A stretch of DNA of 64,000 nt from Paenibacillus sp. N3.4. GTDB lineage: Bacteria; Bacillota; Bacilli; Paenibacillales; NBRC-103111. The DNA lies in assembly GCF_008017805.1 (NCBI RefSeq), contig NZ_VRTT01000023.1, forward strand, positions 1-64,000, written 5' to 3'. Below the pieces are notes generated by a model. The model had not been told where the DNA came from and did not search any database. It saw only the letters and a list, made by a program, of their open reading frames with translations. How positions within the stretch are numbered: the stretch's first letter is position 1; every line of letters begins with the position of its first letter. The position numbers and the translations under genes were made by a program. Of this stretch, positions 43,626-52,648 are shown piece after piece.

Positions 43626-43898
43626 ATGTACTGGTTTCTTCTTATTGTAATAGTAGTTCTTATTTATGTAGTAGGTTACAAAATAGTTATGAAGTTAAAA
43701 AGTAACCAGCAATCAAATAATATTATTAACTTGCCGTTGAAACGAAAAAACACAAGGAAGGTTAATAAACAAGTTTGCAGCTTTTGTCGTGCTCGATCCA
43801 AAAAGCTTTCCTTTTATTCAGCAGAGAACGGTAAAGTAGTAGGGGTATGTGACAAATGTAAACCACATGCTGAAAGACGTGCTTTGATGAGGCTTTAA
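43626..43898 (+). CDS. membrane-anchored zinc-ribbon-like small protein
   Basis: A 90-residue protein with an N-terminal membrane helix (FLLIVIVVLIYVVGYKIV) and two CxxC pairs (CSFC and CDKC) near the C terminus, spaced like a zinc ribbon. The function is unknown. Confidence 0.55.
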   Translation: MYWFLLIVIVVLIYVVGYKIVMKLKSNQQSNNIINLPLKRKNTRKVNKQVCSFCRARSKKLSFYSAENGKVVGVCDKCKPHAERRALMRL

Positions 43899-43933
43899 AT
43901 AGGGTTGTCCTATATCGACGGTAAAATAAAGGA

Positions 43934-43965
43934 GGCTACCTGCTGAAAGCAGATAGCCCATTTTG
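43934..43965 (+). terminator. terminator between convergent small genes
   Basis: GGCTACCTGCT and AGCAGATAGCC form a stem with a three-base loop and one mismatch, followed by CATTTTG. It can serve the zinc-ribbon gene and, from the other side, the yjcZ gene. Confidence 0.6.
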
Positions 43966-43980
43966 ACATGAATACCTAAA

Positions 43981-44073
43981 TTACCAAGCGAAAGCGCTAG
44001 TGATAATGACTAACAAAATAAAGAGCACCAAAACAGCTGCGGTAGACGTACTTCCATATCCAACACCTGACAT
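43981..44073 (-). CDS. yjcZ: YjcZ family sporulation protein, copy 1
   Basis: A 30-residue peptide beginning MSGVGYGSTSTAAVL and ending LLVIITSAFAW. The glycine/tyrosine-rich start followed by a single C-terminal membrane helix with the ending SAFAW is the YjcZ signature; these peptides are made during sporulation. A GAGAGGGTG ribosome site lies just upstream on the minus strand. It is easily missed because of its size. Confidence 0.85.
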   Translation of the reverse strand: MSGVGYGSTSTAAVLVLFILLVIITSAFAW

Positions 44074-44277
44074 TTAAATCACCCTCTCATTTAATTGGTC
44101 GGTATTACATGATTATTATATGATGTAAGCTTAGAAAGGATTGGGCATAGGAATGATTGTGCTCATATCTCTATCATTGAGAGAAATGGGCGAATCATTT
44201 CATCTTGCACATCATCCTTTGCTGGAAAAAGAGAACTACCCTGCGCTGGCAAGATAGCCCTCCCTATCAACGAGAAA
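44074..44277. other. spacer between the two yjcZ genes
   Basis: About 200 bases without a gene; the promoter of copy 1 and the terminator of copy 2 should lie here. I could not assign either precisely. Confidence 0.3.
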
Positions 44278-44400
44278 TTACCACGCGAAAGCGCTAGTAA
44301 TGATAACGAGCAAAATGAAAAGCACCAAGATTGCAGTTGAAGAATTATAACCTACGCCAACTCCACAACCTGCTCCAACGCCACCAATTCCATAACCCAT
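44278..44400 (-). CDS. yjcZ: YjcZ family sporulation protein, copy 2
   Basis: A 40-residue relative of the neighbouring peptide, with a longer glycine-rich head (MGYGIGGVGAGCGVGVGY) and nearly the same helix and SAFAW ending. A GGAGGTTG ribosome site precedes the ATG. The two copies arose by tandem duplication and share the DNA around the 3' end. Confidence 0.85.
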   Translation of the reverse strand: MGYGIGGVGAGCGVGVGYNSSTAILVLFILLVIITSAFAW

Positions 44401-44569
44401 CCGAATCAACCTCCAATGTGTATTGGTTTGTATTTCGAGATAGCTTATGATTGATATGAACGTTATGTTTGGGCTAACGTATTGATTGTGCTGTTGTCCA
44501 TGATGAGATAGAAAACTTACTAAATCTCTCGTGTTTTTTTCAAATTATGAATAGGCAGGTGAAAATGAT

Positions 44570-45016
44570 ATGAGAAAAAGAGTCCTTTTTAGTCTGATCA
44601 TGTCCATCGCATTAATCATTTTTTCAATTGGCATGTGTTTTTACGCATATCACTATGCTACGTCTAATCGGGTGGGACCTATTGGTGATGGTCAATTTCA
44701 TTTTAAGACCATTATTTCGTTTCTTTTCTCGGGCCTATCCGGCATTTGTACACTCATTCTTTCCATCATACAAGCCAATAAAGATCGTAAGGCTAATGTA
44801 GATTTACATGCTAAGCCGTTGGTAGCAGAGGCAGAAAGATTAATTATTGGAAAAGTGGCGCATGATGCTGAAAATGCGGAGTGGGTCATGTTGATTGACA
44901 ACGAATTTGTAAGCATGGAGTCTCTTTATAAGGTAATCAATGAAAATTTAGTGCGTGAAAACAAACCGATTTTGAAAGTGGGAGATACAATTTCCATTAA
45001 GGTAGAAAGGGCGTAA
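44570..45016 (+). CDS. membrane protein of unknown function
   Basis: A 148-residue protein with two membrane helices (about 7–28 and 50–68) and a cytoplasmic C-terminal domain of about 75 residues with a NfeD-like or OB-like look (LIIGKVAHDAENAEWVM, LKVGDTISIKV). It ends five bases before the next gene, so the two are probably an operon. The domain idea is uncertain. Confidence 0.5.
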   Translation: MRKRVLFSLIMSIALIIFSIGMCFYAYHYATSNRVGPIGDGQFHFKTIISFLFSGLSGICTLILSIIQANKDRKANVDLHAKPLVAEAERLIIGKVAHDAENAEWVMLIDNEFVSMESLYKVINENLVRENKPILKVGDTISIKVERA

Positions 45017-45021
45017 ATCCA

Positions 45022-45537
45022 GTGAATAGCGAACAAGTAATCATCCGGGCCTTGAAATACGGTAATTTTCCTCACTACGAATGGCCAACAACCATCCTTG
45101 AGAAGAAGCCAACGTATATCATTGTTTGTAGCGAGCGTGGACGGAAATTGCGTCACCATACAAAGCAGGAAGTTTTTACAATGGAAAATTGGACGTTGGA
45201 GTTTTTTTCTTCTGAGCTGTGGTTTACGGTTAGTGGGGATGTTATAGATGGAAAAATTGTTCAATACTATTGCAACATTAATGAACCAGCGATAATTACG
45301 GACTCATTAGTTACATTTGTAGATTTGGACCTTGATCTCATTCAAAGAAATGGAAATTGGACGGTTGTCGATGAAGATGAATTTGTAAGCCATTCGGTGA
45401 AATATGCCTATCCAGAATCGTTGATCCAAAGAGCTAAGGATGAGTTGAAACAGTTACAAGCCATTATCCAGCGTAAGGAGTTCCCCTTTGATGGAACCAT
45501 GGAGTGGTTTATTCCACGTATTCCCAAACAGAGCTAA
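45022..45537 (+). CDS. DUF402 family protein (nucleotide phosphatase-like)
   Basis: A 171-residue DUF402/FomD-like protein: the strand-rich region with WFTVSGDVIDGKIVQYYCNI, then FVDLDLDLI and DEDEF, which in this family bind metal. B. subtilis NtdP of this family hydrolyses nucleoside di- and triphosphates. Substrate here is not known. The start is GTG. Confidence 0.75.
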   Translation: MNSEQVIIRALKYGNFPHYEWPTTILEKKPTYIIVCSERGRKLRHHTKQEVFTMENWTLEFFSSELWFTVSGDVIDGKIVQYYCNINEPAIITDSLVTFVDLDLDLIQRNGNWTVVDEDEFVSHSVKYAYPESLIQRAKDELKQLQAIIQRKEFPFDGTMEWFIPRIPKQS

Positions 45538-45607
45538 TCGTGACGCAACTCAAGAAGAGTAAGATCACTAACACGCGATTGTGGGATAAAAGAAAGAAGG
45601 GCTACTT

Positions 45608-46051
45608 ATGCTAAGGATGCAATCGAAACTGAATTGTACGGCAGATGAAATATGGCCAAATCTAGGCAGTACAGCGACTTTTTTGAAAGTATCAAGACCT
45701 CTCATGAACTTTAAGAGCCTTGATCCTAAGGGCTTGCCTGAGCAGTGGATGGAAGGAAAGACTTATGGGTTAGGCATGTACTTCCTCGGTTTTATCCCAT
45801 TAGGGCGTCATACGATTACGTTCCGATCTATTGACCACGAGAACCTTAAGATAAAGACGGAAGAAAAAGGACTGCTAATAAAATCTTGGAACCATACGAT
45901 GCAAGTTTACGTTAATACATCTAATCAATTATTTTTCCAAGACGAACTGAAGATTGATAATGGATGGATGTCTGTCCCTACTTATGTGGGTGCTTATATT
46001 TTTTTCTTGTATAGGCATTGGAAAATGAAAAGGTTATTTCATCAAGATTAA
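45608..46051 (+). CDS. SRPBCC-like hypothetical protein
   Basis: A 147-residue protein with a layout like polyketide cyclase/SRPBCC lipid-binding proteins (N-terminal strand LNCTADEIWPNLG, later NTSNQLFFQDELKIDNGW). The last part contains an amphipathic or membrane segment (YVGAYIFFLYRHWKMKRLF). Assignment is by shape only. Confidence 0.5.
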   Translation: MLRMQSKLNCTADEIWPNLGSTATFLKVSRPLMNFKSLDPKGLPEQWMEGKTYGLGMYFLGFIPLGRHTITFRSIDHENLKIKTEEKGLLIKSWNHTMQVYVNTSNQLFFQDELKIDNGWMSVPTYVGAYIFFLYRHWKMKRLFHQD

Positions 46052-46074
46052 GAGACGGTTTGGAGGCAGTTGCA

Positions 46075-47163
46075 GTGTGGGTTATAATCATAAGTATTTT
46101 GTTAGTGTTGGTACTGCTAATCCTGTTGTTTCTGAGGTTTTATCCGGTTTTTGGACGTAAACCGTCTGAAAGTGCCGCGCAGGGTTTCAAACGTTCATCT
46201 CAATATGATGATGGTAAGTTTGCTAATCCCGTGCCTGCAAGGATGGATATGAGTTTCAAAACGACTGTCAGTATGTTGATTGATTTCATCAAAGGAATTC
46301 CGAACAGCCGCCCGAAGGAGCAATTGGCAATGGATTTCCCGTTCTTGGGCAATGACCAAGAAACGAAGATTACTTGGTTCGGGCATTCGGCTTCGCTTCT
46401 TACAATTGAAGGGAAAACGCTGCTTCTTGATCCCATGTTTGGCAGAGCGCCATCGCCGTTTCCTGGAATCGGCAAGGGTCGATATAGTGGCGGATTGCCT
46501 TTTTCTATCTCACAGTTGCCAGAAATTGATGCGGTTATTTTATCGCATGATCATTACGATCATTTGGATTACGGTTCAATTCAACAGTTAAAGCATAAAG
46601 TCAACAGGTTCCTTGTTCCCCTCGGGGTAGGTAGTCATTTGGTCAGATGGGGCGTATCGCCGGATCGAATTGAGGAACATGATTGGTGGGATGAGTTTGT
46701 CTTTGAAGGTCTGACTATGGCTTGTACACCAGCCAATCACTTTTCTGGGAGAAGCTTAACAGATCGCGGTGCGACACTTTGGTGTTCGTGGGTTATTAAA
46801 GGAAATTACTCGAGTATCTTTTTCAGTGGAGACAGCGGGTATGCTTCTCATTTCAAAAAAATAGGTGATCAATACGGTCCATTTGACCTTACGCTCATGG
46901 AATGTGGACAGTATGATATTCGGTGGGCTGATATCCATATGATACCGGAAGAAACGGTCCAAGCCCATCTTGATGTGAAGGGAAAACTGCTGATCCCGAT
47001 TCACTGGGGGGCGTTCACATTAGCCATGCACGATTGGAGGGATCCTGTGGAGCGTGCAATCAAGGCCGCAGAAGCTAAACAAGTTCAGATAGCTACGCCC
47101 AAAATAGGGCAAACGGTTAGCGTGCATGCTTCTCAATATCCGAGATCTGCTTGGTGGCGGTAA
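46075..47163 (+). CDS. MBL fold metallo-hydrolase (NAPE-PLD-like)
   Basis: A metallo-beta-lactamase-fold hydrolase with the metal motif LSHDHYDHLD, FSGDSGY and IPIHWGAF. The family resembles N-acyl-phosphatidylethanolamine phospholipase D and bacterial relatives of unknown substrate. A membrane helix is at the N terminus. The GTG at 46075 follows GGAGG at about eight bases; a longer in-frame start at 46018 would overlap the previous gene. Confidence 0.8.
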   Translation: MWVIIISILLVLVLLILLFLRFYPVFGRKPSESAAQGFKRSSQYDDGKFANPVPARMDMSFKTTVSMLIDFIKGIPNSRPKEQLAMDFPFLGNDQETKITWFGHSASLLTIEGKTLLLDPMFGRAPSPFPGIGKGRYSGGLPFSISQLPEIDAVILSHDHYDHLDYGSIQQLKHKVNRFLVPLGVGSHLVRWGVSPDRIEEHDWWDEFVFEGLTMACTPANHFSGRSLTDRGATLWCSWVIKGNYSSIFFSGDSGYASHFKKIGDQYGPFDLTLMECGQYDIRWADIHMIPEETVQAHLDVKGKLLIPIHWGAFTLAMHDWRDPVERAIKAAEAKQVQIATPKIGQTVSVHASQYPRSAWWR

Positions 47164-47244
47164 AGTAAAGTATGCTAACGGAAAGTCAAGAAGTGGATAC
47201 TTATGTGACCTCCATGTTATTATGGTTAAGGCTGGTAGAAAGTA

Positions 47245-47687
47245 GTGAGCAGGAGAGAAGAAAAAGCTATGGATGAACAGAAAAGTGAGCGGAAATTTCA
47301 TTTTCTAGGTGTATTGCTTGGTGTTGCCGTTGATAATGTAGGTACCTTTATCACTACGGCTTTCATTGGCAGTATCTATTTTGCCAACCGTCAAGTGGAT
47401 ACGAACGATTTAAGCGTTGTTTATTCGAACGTGGGTCTATTACTTTGCTTTTGGTTATTGGTTTGTTTTGGTCGTTTTTCGGAGGATTCATCGCGGCTAA
47501 GGTTGCGAAGCGTGCGGAATATACGAATGCCGCTGTCATTGGCGTTATCGGGGCTGCCATCGGATTCGACTCCATGCTAACCAATCACGCTGTTCCGCTT
47601 TGGTATGAGCTAACCGGATTCATTGTAATTGTCCCTGTATCCTTATTAGGTGGATATTTGGCGTTGAAGCTGAAGAAAGCACCGTAG
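47245..47687 (+). pseudogene. four-helix membrane protein split by a one-base deletion
   Basis: The first frame (GTG 47245 or ATG 47269) encodes KFHFLGVLLGVAVDNVGTF and ends its membrane part near 47444. The second frame continues LVIGLFWSFFGGFIAAKVAK with two more helices and ends at 47687. One added T in the T-run 47444–47446 joins both parts into about 140 residues. No family function is recognised. Confidence 0.7.
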
Positions 47688-47708
47688 AATGAGGCTTGCA
47701 TAGTGAAC

Positions 47709-47745
47709 AAAGAGACCTGCATGATGCCGGGTCTCTTCACTTTTG
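47709..47745 (+). terminator. terminator between convergent genes
   Basis: AAGAGACC (47709–47716) pairs with GGTCTCTT (47730–47737), then CACTTTTG. It can act in both directions. Confidence 0.7.
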
Positions 47746-47752
47746 AATCGGG

Positions 47753-48337
47753 CTAACTTGTTGGAGTAGGCATATGTGCAAGCATGGTCATTTTCACTTT
47801 GTTGATCGTTTCATGTAAATCCATGTTTTCAAAAACATGTTCACAGTCTTTTCGGTAGGAAACCTCTTCTATATAATGATTCATGTAGTGATCTATGACG
47901 TCGGTTGGGGTATTGCGAGCCAGCATGCGTTCCAAGATCGTTTGCTTATTCACATAAATAAATAAACGGACAGCTCTTTCACCAAAAACGTATTTAAAAC
48001 GATTTGCGGCATACCGATTAACAATGACATAGATTTGGCCGTTTTGACGCAATGCTTCTTCTAGATCTGCTTTTCTAATTCCATAGAAATTTCCGTCGAT
48101 CTCAACAGTTTGGAAAAACTCCCCTGCAATGTCTGCATCAATAAATGCTTTGCGAGAAATGAAGGTGTAGTCTTTGCCATTGACTTCTTTGGGTCTGGGT
48201 GTTCGGGTTGTACAGGAGACGACGGACGCTAATCCCAGTTCCTTGGAAATTTGGTGAGCAATTGTTTTGCGTCCGGAACCGCTTGTACCCGTAAAGACGA
48301 AAACTGTGCCATTTGTTTCATAACCGTTCATATCCAT
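47753..48337 (-). CDS. guanylate kinase-like protein
   Basis: A 194-residue P-loop kinase with GTSGSGRKT (in place of the usual GSGKGT/S of Gmk), TTRTPRPKEVNGKDYTFIS as the GMP-binding segment and the usual helical lid. Bacillales often carry such a second Gmk-like protein; the essential gmk normally lies elsewhere. Enzyme activity is not proven. The ATG follows GGAGGAATGG on the minus strand. Confidence 0.78.
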   Translation of the reverse strand: MDMNGYETNGTVFVFTGTSGSGRKTIAHQISKELGLASVVSCTTRTPRPKEVNGKDYTFISRKAFIDADIAGEFFQTVEIDGNFYGIRKADLEEALRQNGQIYVIVNRYAANRFKYVFGERAVRLFIYVNKQTILERMLARNTPTDVIDHYMNHYIEEVSYRKDCEHVFENMDLHETINKVKMTMLAHMPTPTS

Positions 48338-48496
48338 TCCTCCTTCATACTATGAATGAAAGCGTTATATTGATAGTTTCATTATAGTACGAATATTCAG
48401 AATATAAAAGAAGTTCTTTTTTGAACGAATAAGAAGTGATTTCATTCATATGGATGCGATATAAGCAATGAAAGAGAAAAAGAAGGGAGTACATGT

Positions 48497-48727
48497 GTGC
48501 CAAAATTCGCTAATTTAAGTGCTGAAGCTACACAATTTTTACGTGAGAAGACAGGCAGCATACATTTGGAATGTTACACATATATTGATCCGAATCGTGC
48601 AGAAAACAGTTTTTTTATAGTACGCACCACGAACAAAGTGATTCATGTTGCATTTGCTGAAATCGACTATAATCCAGCTAATTACTCAAGCTTACTTCAA
48701 GGATTATATCGTACGATCTACGAATAA
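48497..48727 (+). CDS. hypothetical small protein
   Basis: A 76-residue protein with a GTG start after AAGGGAG. No domain is recognised. It lies directly upstream of the B12 riboswitch, but is separated from it and probably unrelated. Confidence 0.5.
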   Translation: MPKFANLSAEATQFLREKTGSIHLECYTYIDPNRAENSFFIVRTTNKVIHVAFAEIDYNPANYSSLLQGLYRTIYE

Positions 48728-48783
48728 TAACGTGACAAGCATTTCGATAGATGATACGATTAATGTAATTTCATATCGTTTGA

Positions 48784-48960
48784 ATGAGGTGCTATATGTC
48801 TATGGACATAATAGCTTAAAAGGGAAGACCGGTTACAATCCGGCACGGACCCGCCACTGTAAAGATCGCCATTACTTGAAGGCAATTCCTTATACACAGT
48901 CACTTGGTTAACAACCTGGGAAGACATAAGGGACATGATCGAAGTCAGGAGACCTGCCTT
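48784..48960 (+). ncRNA. cobalamin riboswitch
   Basis: The conserved pieces of a B12-sensing leader are present in order: GAGGTGC near 48786, AAAAGGGAA near 48819, CCGGCACGGACCCGCCACTGT near 48840 (given as CCGGCACGGACC and CGCCACTGTA), GGGAAG near 48918, and the B12 box AGTCAGGAGACCTGC at 48943–48957. It lies just upstream of a terminator and the cbi operon, so cobalamin should switch the operon off by termination. Confidence 0.9.
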
Positions 48961-49045
48961 TTTCATCAACACAATGGCCTTACGTGGAATTAGGGTGTGT
49001 TAGAGAGTGGTTGCTCCTGTGTTTTTTTAACTTGATGTATAAACC

Positions 49046-49091
49046 AAGCATTCCTAACATGACTTATGTTAGGAATGCTTTTTTTTTTTTT
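49046..49091 (+). terminator. riboswitch-controlled terminator
   Basis: AAGCATTCCTAACAT (49046–49060) and its exact complement at 49066–49080 flank a five-base loop, followed by 11 Ts. It sits between the B12 aptamer and cbiH, the expected expression platform. Confidence 0.9.
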
Positions 49092-49120
49092 GTTGCAATA
49101 ATGTGAAAGGGTGAACAGCG

Positions 49121-50842
49121 ATGCCAGGGAAATTGCTCATCATCGGCTTTGGGCCGGGGAGTTTTGAACATATTACGAAACGTGCAAGAGAAGCTATCCA
49201 GGAAAGCGAAATCATCATTGGCTACAACACCTACGTCGATTTGATCTCGGGTTTGTTGTCGGACCAGCAAGTTGTACGGACGGGGATGACGGAAGAAGTA
49301 AGTCGTGCGCAAGAAGCTGTACGTCAAGCCAAGTTAGGCAAGAAAGTGGCCGTCATTTCCAGTGGTGATGCGGGTGTATATGGAATGGCTGGCCTCGTAT
49401 ATGAAGTGTTAATGGAACAAAGATGGACACAAGCCGATGGCGTTGAAGTTGAGGTTATTCCCGGCATTTCGGCAGTTCACTCCGCCGGTTCTTTGCTAGG
49501 TGCGCCTATCATGCATGACTCTTGTACGATTAGCTTAAGTGATCACCTGACACCTTGGGAGCTTATCGCGAAACGGGTGGAAGCCGCAGGTATGGCGGAT
49601 TTTGTTATTGCGCTCTATAACCCGAGAAGCGGTAGACGAACGAGACAGATTGTGGAGACACAACGTATTTTACTGAAGTATCGCTCGCCATTAACACCAG
49701 TTGGTATCGTGAAAAGTGCGTATCGTGACCGACAAGACATTGTGGTTACGACGTTAGCCGATATGTTGAACCATGATATAGGGATGCTTACAACGATCAT
49801 CATCGGTAATTCAGCCACAAAGCTGTATGACGGTCTCATGATTACTCCAAGGGGCTACCAAAGGAAATATACCCTAGGAGCGGAAACACAACCACTGAAG
49901 CCGCATCAAAGATTAAGAGCAGAGGCAGAGCCATGGGCCTTAGAGCAGTTGGATGAGGAATTCGACGGGGCTGAAAGGCAGGGGCAGTTAGTTCGCGATG
50001 ACGAAGAAGATGAAGACGATGAGGAATTACTCCCTGTATCTGATTTCACTTCTAAGCAAATTGAACCTGAATATATAAAATCAACAGCCAACTCTTTGCA
50101 GCTCGCAATGGAAGCCTTGCAGCTAGTTAGTAAAACGTCAGCAGTGGAAAATGGGAGTGGTGTTAATAATTTTGCTCCCCTGCCTACGGCTACCCAGTCG
50201 ATTTTTGAATTCGCAGTGAGTCCGGGTATTGCCAATAAAAAGCTAACGGCGGTTCAATTGTGTGCTTTAGGTGAAATTATTGGCGATCGTGGCGACATCG
50301 AATATTCACCTCATCATCAACTGATTGTACGTGTACATACAGATGACCCCAAACAGATCACATCAGAATTAAGCGAGCTAGGACTTTTGCTTTCCCCGAT
50401 TGGGGATGTTGCTCAAATCAAAGCGTGTGATTTCTGCAATTTAGAAAAGGGCGATTCCATTCCTTATGCTGAAGGGATTCATAATCGTATTGGAAATATA
50501 CAGGTTCCCAAAGAACTGAAGATTGGCTTCAATGGCTGTGGAATGGCCTGTTACGGAGCTGTGCAGCAAGATATCGGAATCGTTTATCGTAAGAATAAGT
50601 TTGACCTCTTTCTCGGCGGCAAGACGGTTGGTCGTAACGCGCATCCTGCTCAACCGGTTGCCGAAGGCATTGATCCGGAAGAGATTGTTGATTTAGTGGC
50701 TCGCATCGTTGAACGTTATCAAAAAGAAGGTCATCCAAACGAGCGTTTCCATAAATTTTTTAAACGAGTTAAAGAAATTGAAGGCTACCGTCATCAGGAG
50801 ATGGTTGGTTTCGTCATTGAAAATGCCATATGCGGCGATTAG
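49121..50842 (+). CDS. cbiH: CbiH60: precorrin-3B C17-methyltransferase with Fe-S C-terminal domain
   Basis: CbiH contracts the corrin ring. The N-terminal methyltransferase domain (about 1–245) begins LLIIGFGPGSFEHITKRA and has ISSGDAGVYGMAGL. After an acidic linker (about 289–300) comes a sulfite-reductase-like part: a ferredoxin-like half (about 345–430) and a Fe-S region with Cys436, Cys439, Cys473 and Cys477 (CDFC and NGCGMAC). This matches CbiH60 of Bacillus megaterium, where the extra domain carries a 4Fe-4S centre. It is the first gene of the riboswitch-controlled operon. Confidence 0.92.
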   Translation: MPGKLLIIGFGPGSFEHITKRAREAIQESEIIIGYNTYVDLISGLLSDQQVVRTGMTEEVSRAQEAVRQAKLGKKVAVISSGDAGVYGMAGLVYEVLMEQRWTQADGVEVEVIPGISAVHSAGSLLGAPIMHDSCTISLSDHLTPWELIAKRVEAAGMADFVIALYNPRSGRRTRQIVETQRILLKYRSPLTPVGIVKSAYRDRQDIVVTTLADMLNHDIGMLTTIIIGNSATKLYDGLMITPRGYQRKYTLGAETQPLKPHQRLRAEAEPWALEQLDEEFDGAERQGQLVRDDEEDEDDEELLPVSDFTSKQIEPEYIKSTANSLQLAMEALQLVSKTSAVENGSGVNNFAPLPTATQSIFEFAVSPGIANKKLTAVQLCALGEIIGDRGDIEYSPHHQLIVRVHTDDPKQITSELSELGLLLSPIGDVAQIKACDFCNLEKGDSIPYAEGIHNRIGNIQVPKELKIGFNGCGMACYGAVQQDIGIVYRKNKFDLFLGGKTVGRNAHPAQPVAEGIDPEEIVDLVARIVERYQKEGHPNERFHKFFKRVKEIEGYRHQEMVGFVIENAICGD

Positions 50843-50885
50843 ATAAACATTATGCAGGGAAACTTCTCGGAGGGGGAATGAACGA

Positions 50886-51866
50886 ATGAACGCAGTATTA
50901 TTTGTCGGTCATGGCAGCAGGGAGCAAGGAGGCAATGAGGAAGTTCGTCAGTTTGTAGCGGAGATTGCCAGTAAGATGCCGAATTATTTGGTGGAAACAT
51001 GCTTTTTGGAGTTTGTTCAGCCAACGATTATGCAAGGCATTGACCGTTGTGTGGAATTAGGTGCAACTCATGTTGTGGTGATTCCGATTATTTTGTTTGC
51101 TGCGGGGCATGCAAAAATTCATATTCCATCAGCTATTGATGATGCAAAGAAGAAATATCCTTTCATGAAATTTACATATGGCAGACCGATCGGGGTACAT
51201 GAGCAAATTCTTGAAATCTTGTCCTCCAGAGTCCAAGATATTGGTATACAAATAAAAGAGGATCTGGGTGAAACGGCGCTGCTTATTGTTGGACGTGGAA
51301 GCAGTGATGCCGATGCGAATAGTGATTTGTTTAAAATTTCACGCTTGTTCTGGGAAAAACTGCAGGTGAAATGGGTAGAAACAGCATTTATTGGTGTTAC
51401 GGCTCCACTTATGGATGCAGGGATCGAACGTTGTTTGCTGCTCGGGGCAAAGAAAGTAATTATCCTTCCTTATTTTCTTTTTACGGGTGTTTTGATTCAG
51501 CGAATGGAACTTATGGTTCAAGGATATAGAGAAACCTATAAGGATAAAGAGTTTGAGATGGCACCTTATTTTGGTTTTCATCCTCTTCTTCAAGAGATAT
51601 TAATTGGTCGCGCGGAAGAAGCGCTTCAGGATGAAGTGAAGATGAACTGCGACATGTGTCAGTATCGCCTGGAAGCAATGAAGCATATTGACCACCATCA
51701 TCACCACGATCATGATGATCATGGACACGACCACGACCATGACCATGACCATCACAATCACGGACACGATCATAACCATGACCATCACGAGCATGATCAT
51801 GACCACGATCACAACCATAAGCATGAGCATGAGCATGAGCATGCGCCAACAGGAGGGAAACAATGA
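50886..51866 (+). CDS. cbiX: sirohydrochlorin cobaltochelatase, with histidine-rich tail
   Basis: CbiX inserts cobalt into sirohydrochlorin. The long (two-domain) form is present: FVGHGSREQGG at the start, the central VGRGSSDADANSD for the second half, and NCDMC near residue 255. The C-terminal tail (about 267–319) consists almost entirely of histidine and aspartate or glutamate, about 29 histidines, probably a cobalt or nickel store. The stop overlaps the next start by four bases. Confidence 0.93.
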   Translation: MNAVLFVGHGSREQGGNEEVRQFVAEIASKMPNYLVETCFLEFVQPTIMQGIDRCVELGATHVVVIPIILFAAGHAKIHIPSAIDDAKKKYPFMKFTYGRPIGVHEQILEILSSRVQDIGIQIKEDLGETALLIVGRGSSDADANSDLFKISRLFWEKLQVKWVETAFIGVTAPLMDAGIERCLLLGAKKVIILPYFLFTGVLIQRMELMVQGYRETYKDKEFEMAPYFGFHPLLQEILIGRAEEALQDEVKMNCDMCQYRLEAMKHIDHHHHHDHDDHGHDHDHDHDHHNHGHDHNHDHHEHDHDHDHNHKHEHEHEHAPTGGKQ

Positions 51867-52642
51867 TGATTCTCGTTCTTGCAGGTACGAGCGATGCCAG
51901 AGAGCTAGCGATAGGCATTCGTTCAGCTGGTTATGAGGTGCTCACGACAGTGGTGACTGAAAGTGCTGCCAAAAGTATGGACGCGGAAGGACTCCCCGTG
52001 CTGATAGGACGCCTTACCGCAGAAGCGATGAAGCAGCTAATAGAAGAGCGGGGAATCCGTATTGTTGCGGATGCAACGCATCCTTTTGCCGAGGAAGCAT
52101 CGAAAAATGCGATGGCAGCTGCTGAGTTAGCTGACGTTCCTTATGTTCGCTTCGAACGACAAAGCTTGTCTATCGAGCAAGGTGCGCTCGTCACCACAGT
52201 CGAGGATTATAAGCAGGCTGCTGAGTTAGCAGCCGATAAGAAAGGCAACATCATGCTGACGACAGGCAGCAAAACGCTTAAAATTTTTGCTGATCGTTTG
52301 GTTGGCTTACCGGATACGAGACTCATCGCGCGTATGCTGCCACGCCAAGATAATATGGAAAAGTGCGATGAATTAGGCATTGACCAGAAAAACATCGTGG
52401 CTATGCAAGGGCCATTTTCCAAAGAATTAAATAAAGCCCTTTATGCGCATTACAACGTTACGCTAATGATTACCAAAGAAAGCGGAAAGGTCGGCGCTGT
52501 GGATGAGAAGCTGGAAGCAGCGCTGGAAATGGGCATTCCGAGTATTGTTATTGGTAGACCAAGCTTAGCGTATGGGGACTATTATTCAGATTTTGCAGGC
52601 GTTATTCAATATATTAATGAACGCATTCAGAAGGAGACGTGA
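51863..52642 (+). CDS. cbiJ: cobalt-precorrin-6A reductase
   Basis: CbiJ (CobK) reduces the macrocycle at precorrin-6A with NAD(P)H. The 259-residue protein begins ILVLAGTSDARELA and contains ADATHPFAEEASKNAM near residue 75, both family signatures. It overlaps cbiX by four bases. Confidence 0.92.
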   Translation: MMILVLAGTSDARELAIGIRSAGYEVLTTVVTESAAKSMDAEGLPVLIGRLTAEAMKQLIEERGIRIVADATHPFAEEASKNAMAAAELADVPYVRFERQSLSIEQGALVTTVEDYKQAAELAADKKGNIMLTTGSKTLKIFADRLVGLPDTRLIARMLPRQDNMEKCDELGIDQKNIVAMQGPFSKELNKALYAHYNVTLMITKESGKVGAVDEKLEAALEMGIPSIVIGRPSLAYGDYYSDFAGVIQYINERIQKET

Positions 52643-52648
52643 TCTGAC

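Noticed and set aside
24634-47700. Insertion sequence or integrative element around the accessory region
   Set aside because: No transposase, recombinase, terminal inverted repeat or tRNA attachment site could be found by reading.
48645-48911. Plus-strand frame running through the B12 riboswitch
   Set aside because: The conserved riboswitch elements, including the B12 box, explain the sequence; the frame lacks a ribosome site.
51511-51936. Several overlapping frames on both strands across the histidine-rich tail of cbiX
   Set aside because: They are produced by the CAT/GAC simple repeat and have no independent start or homology.
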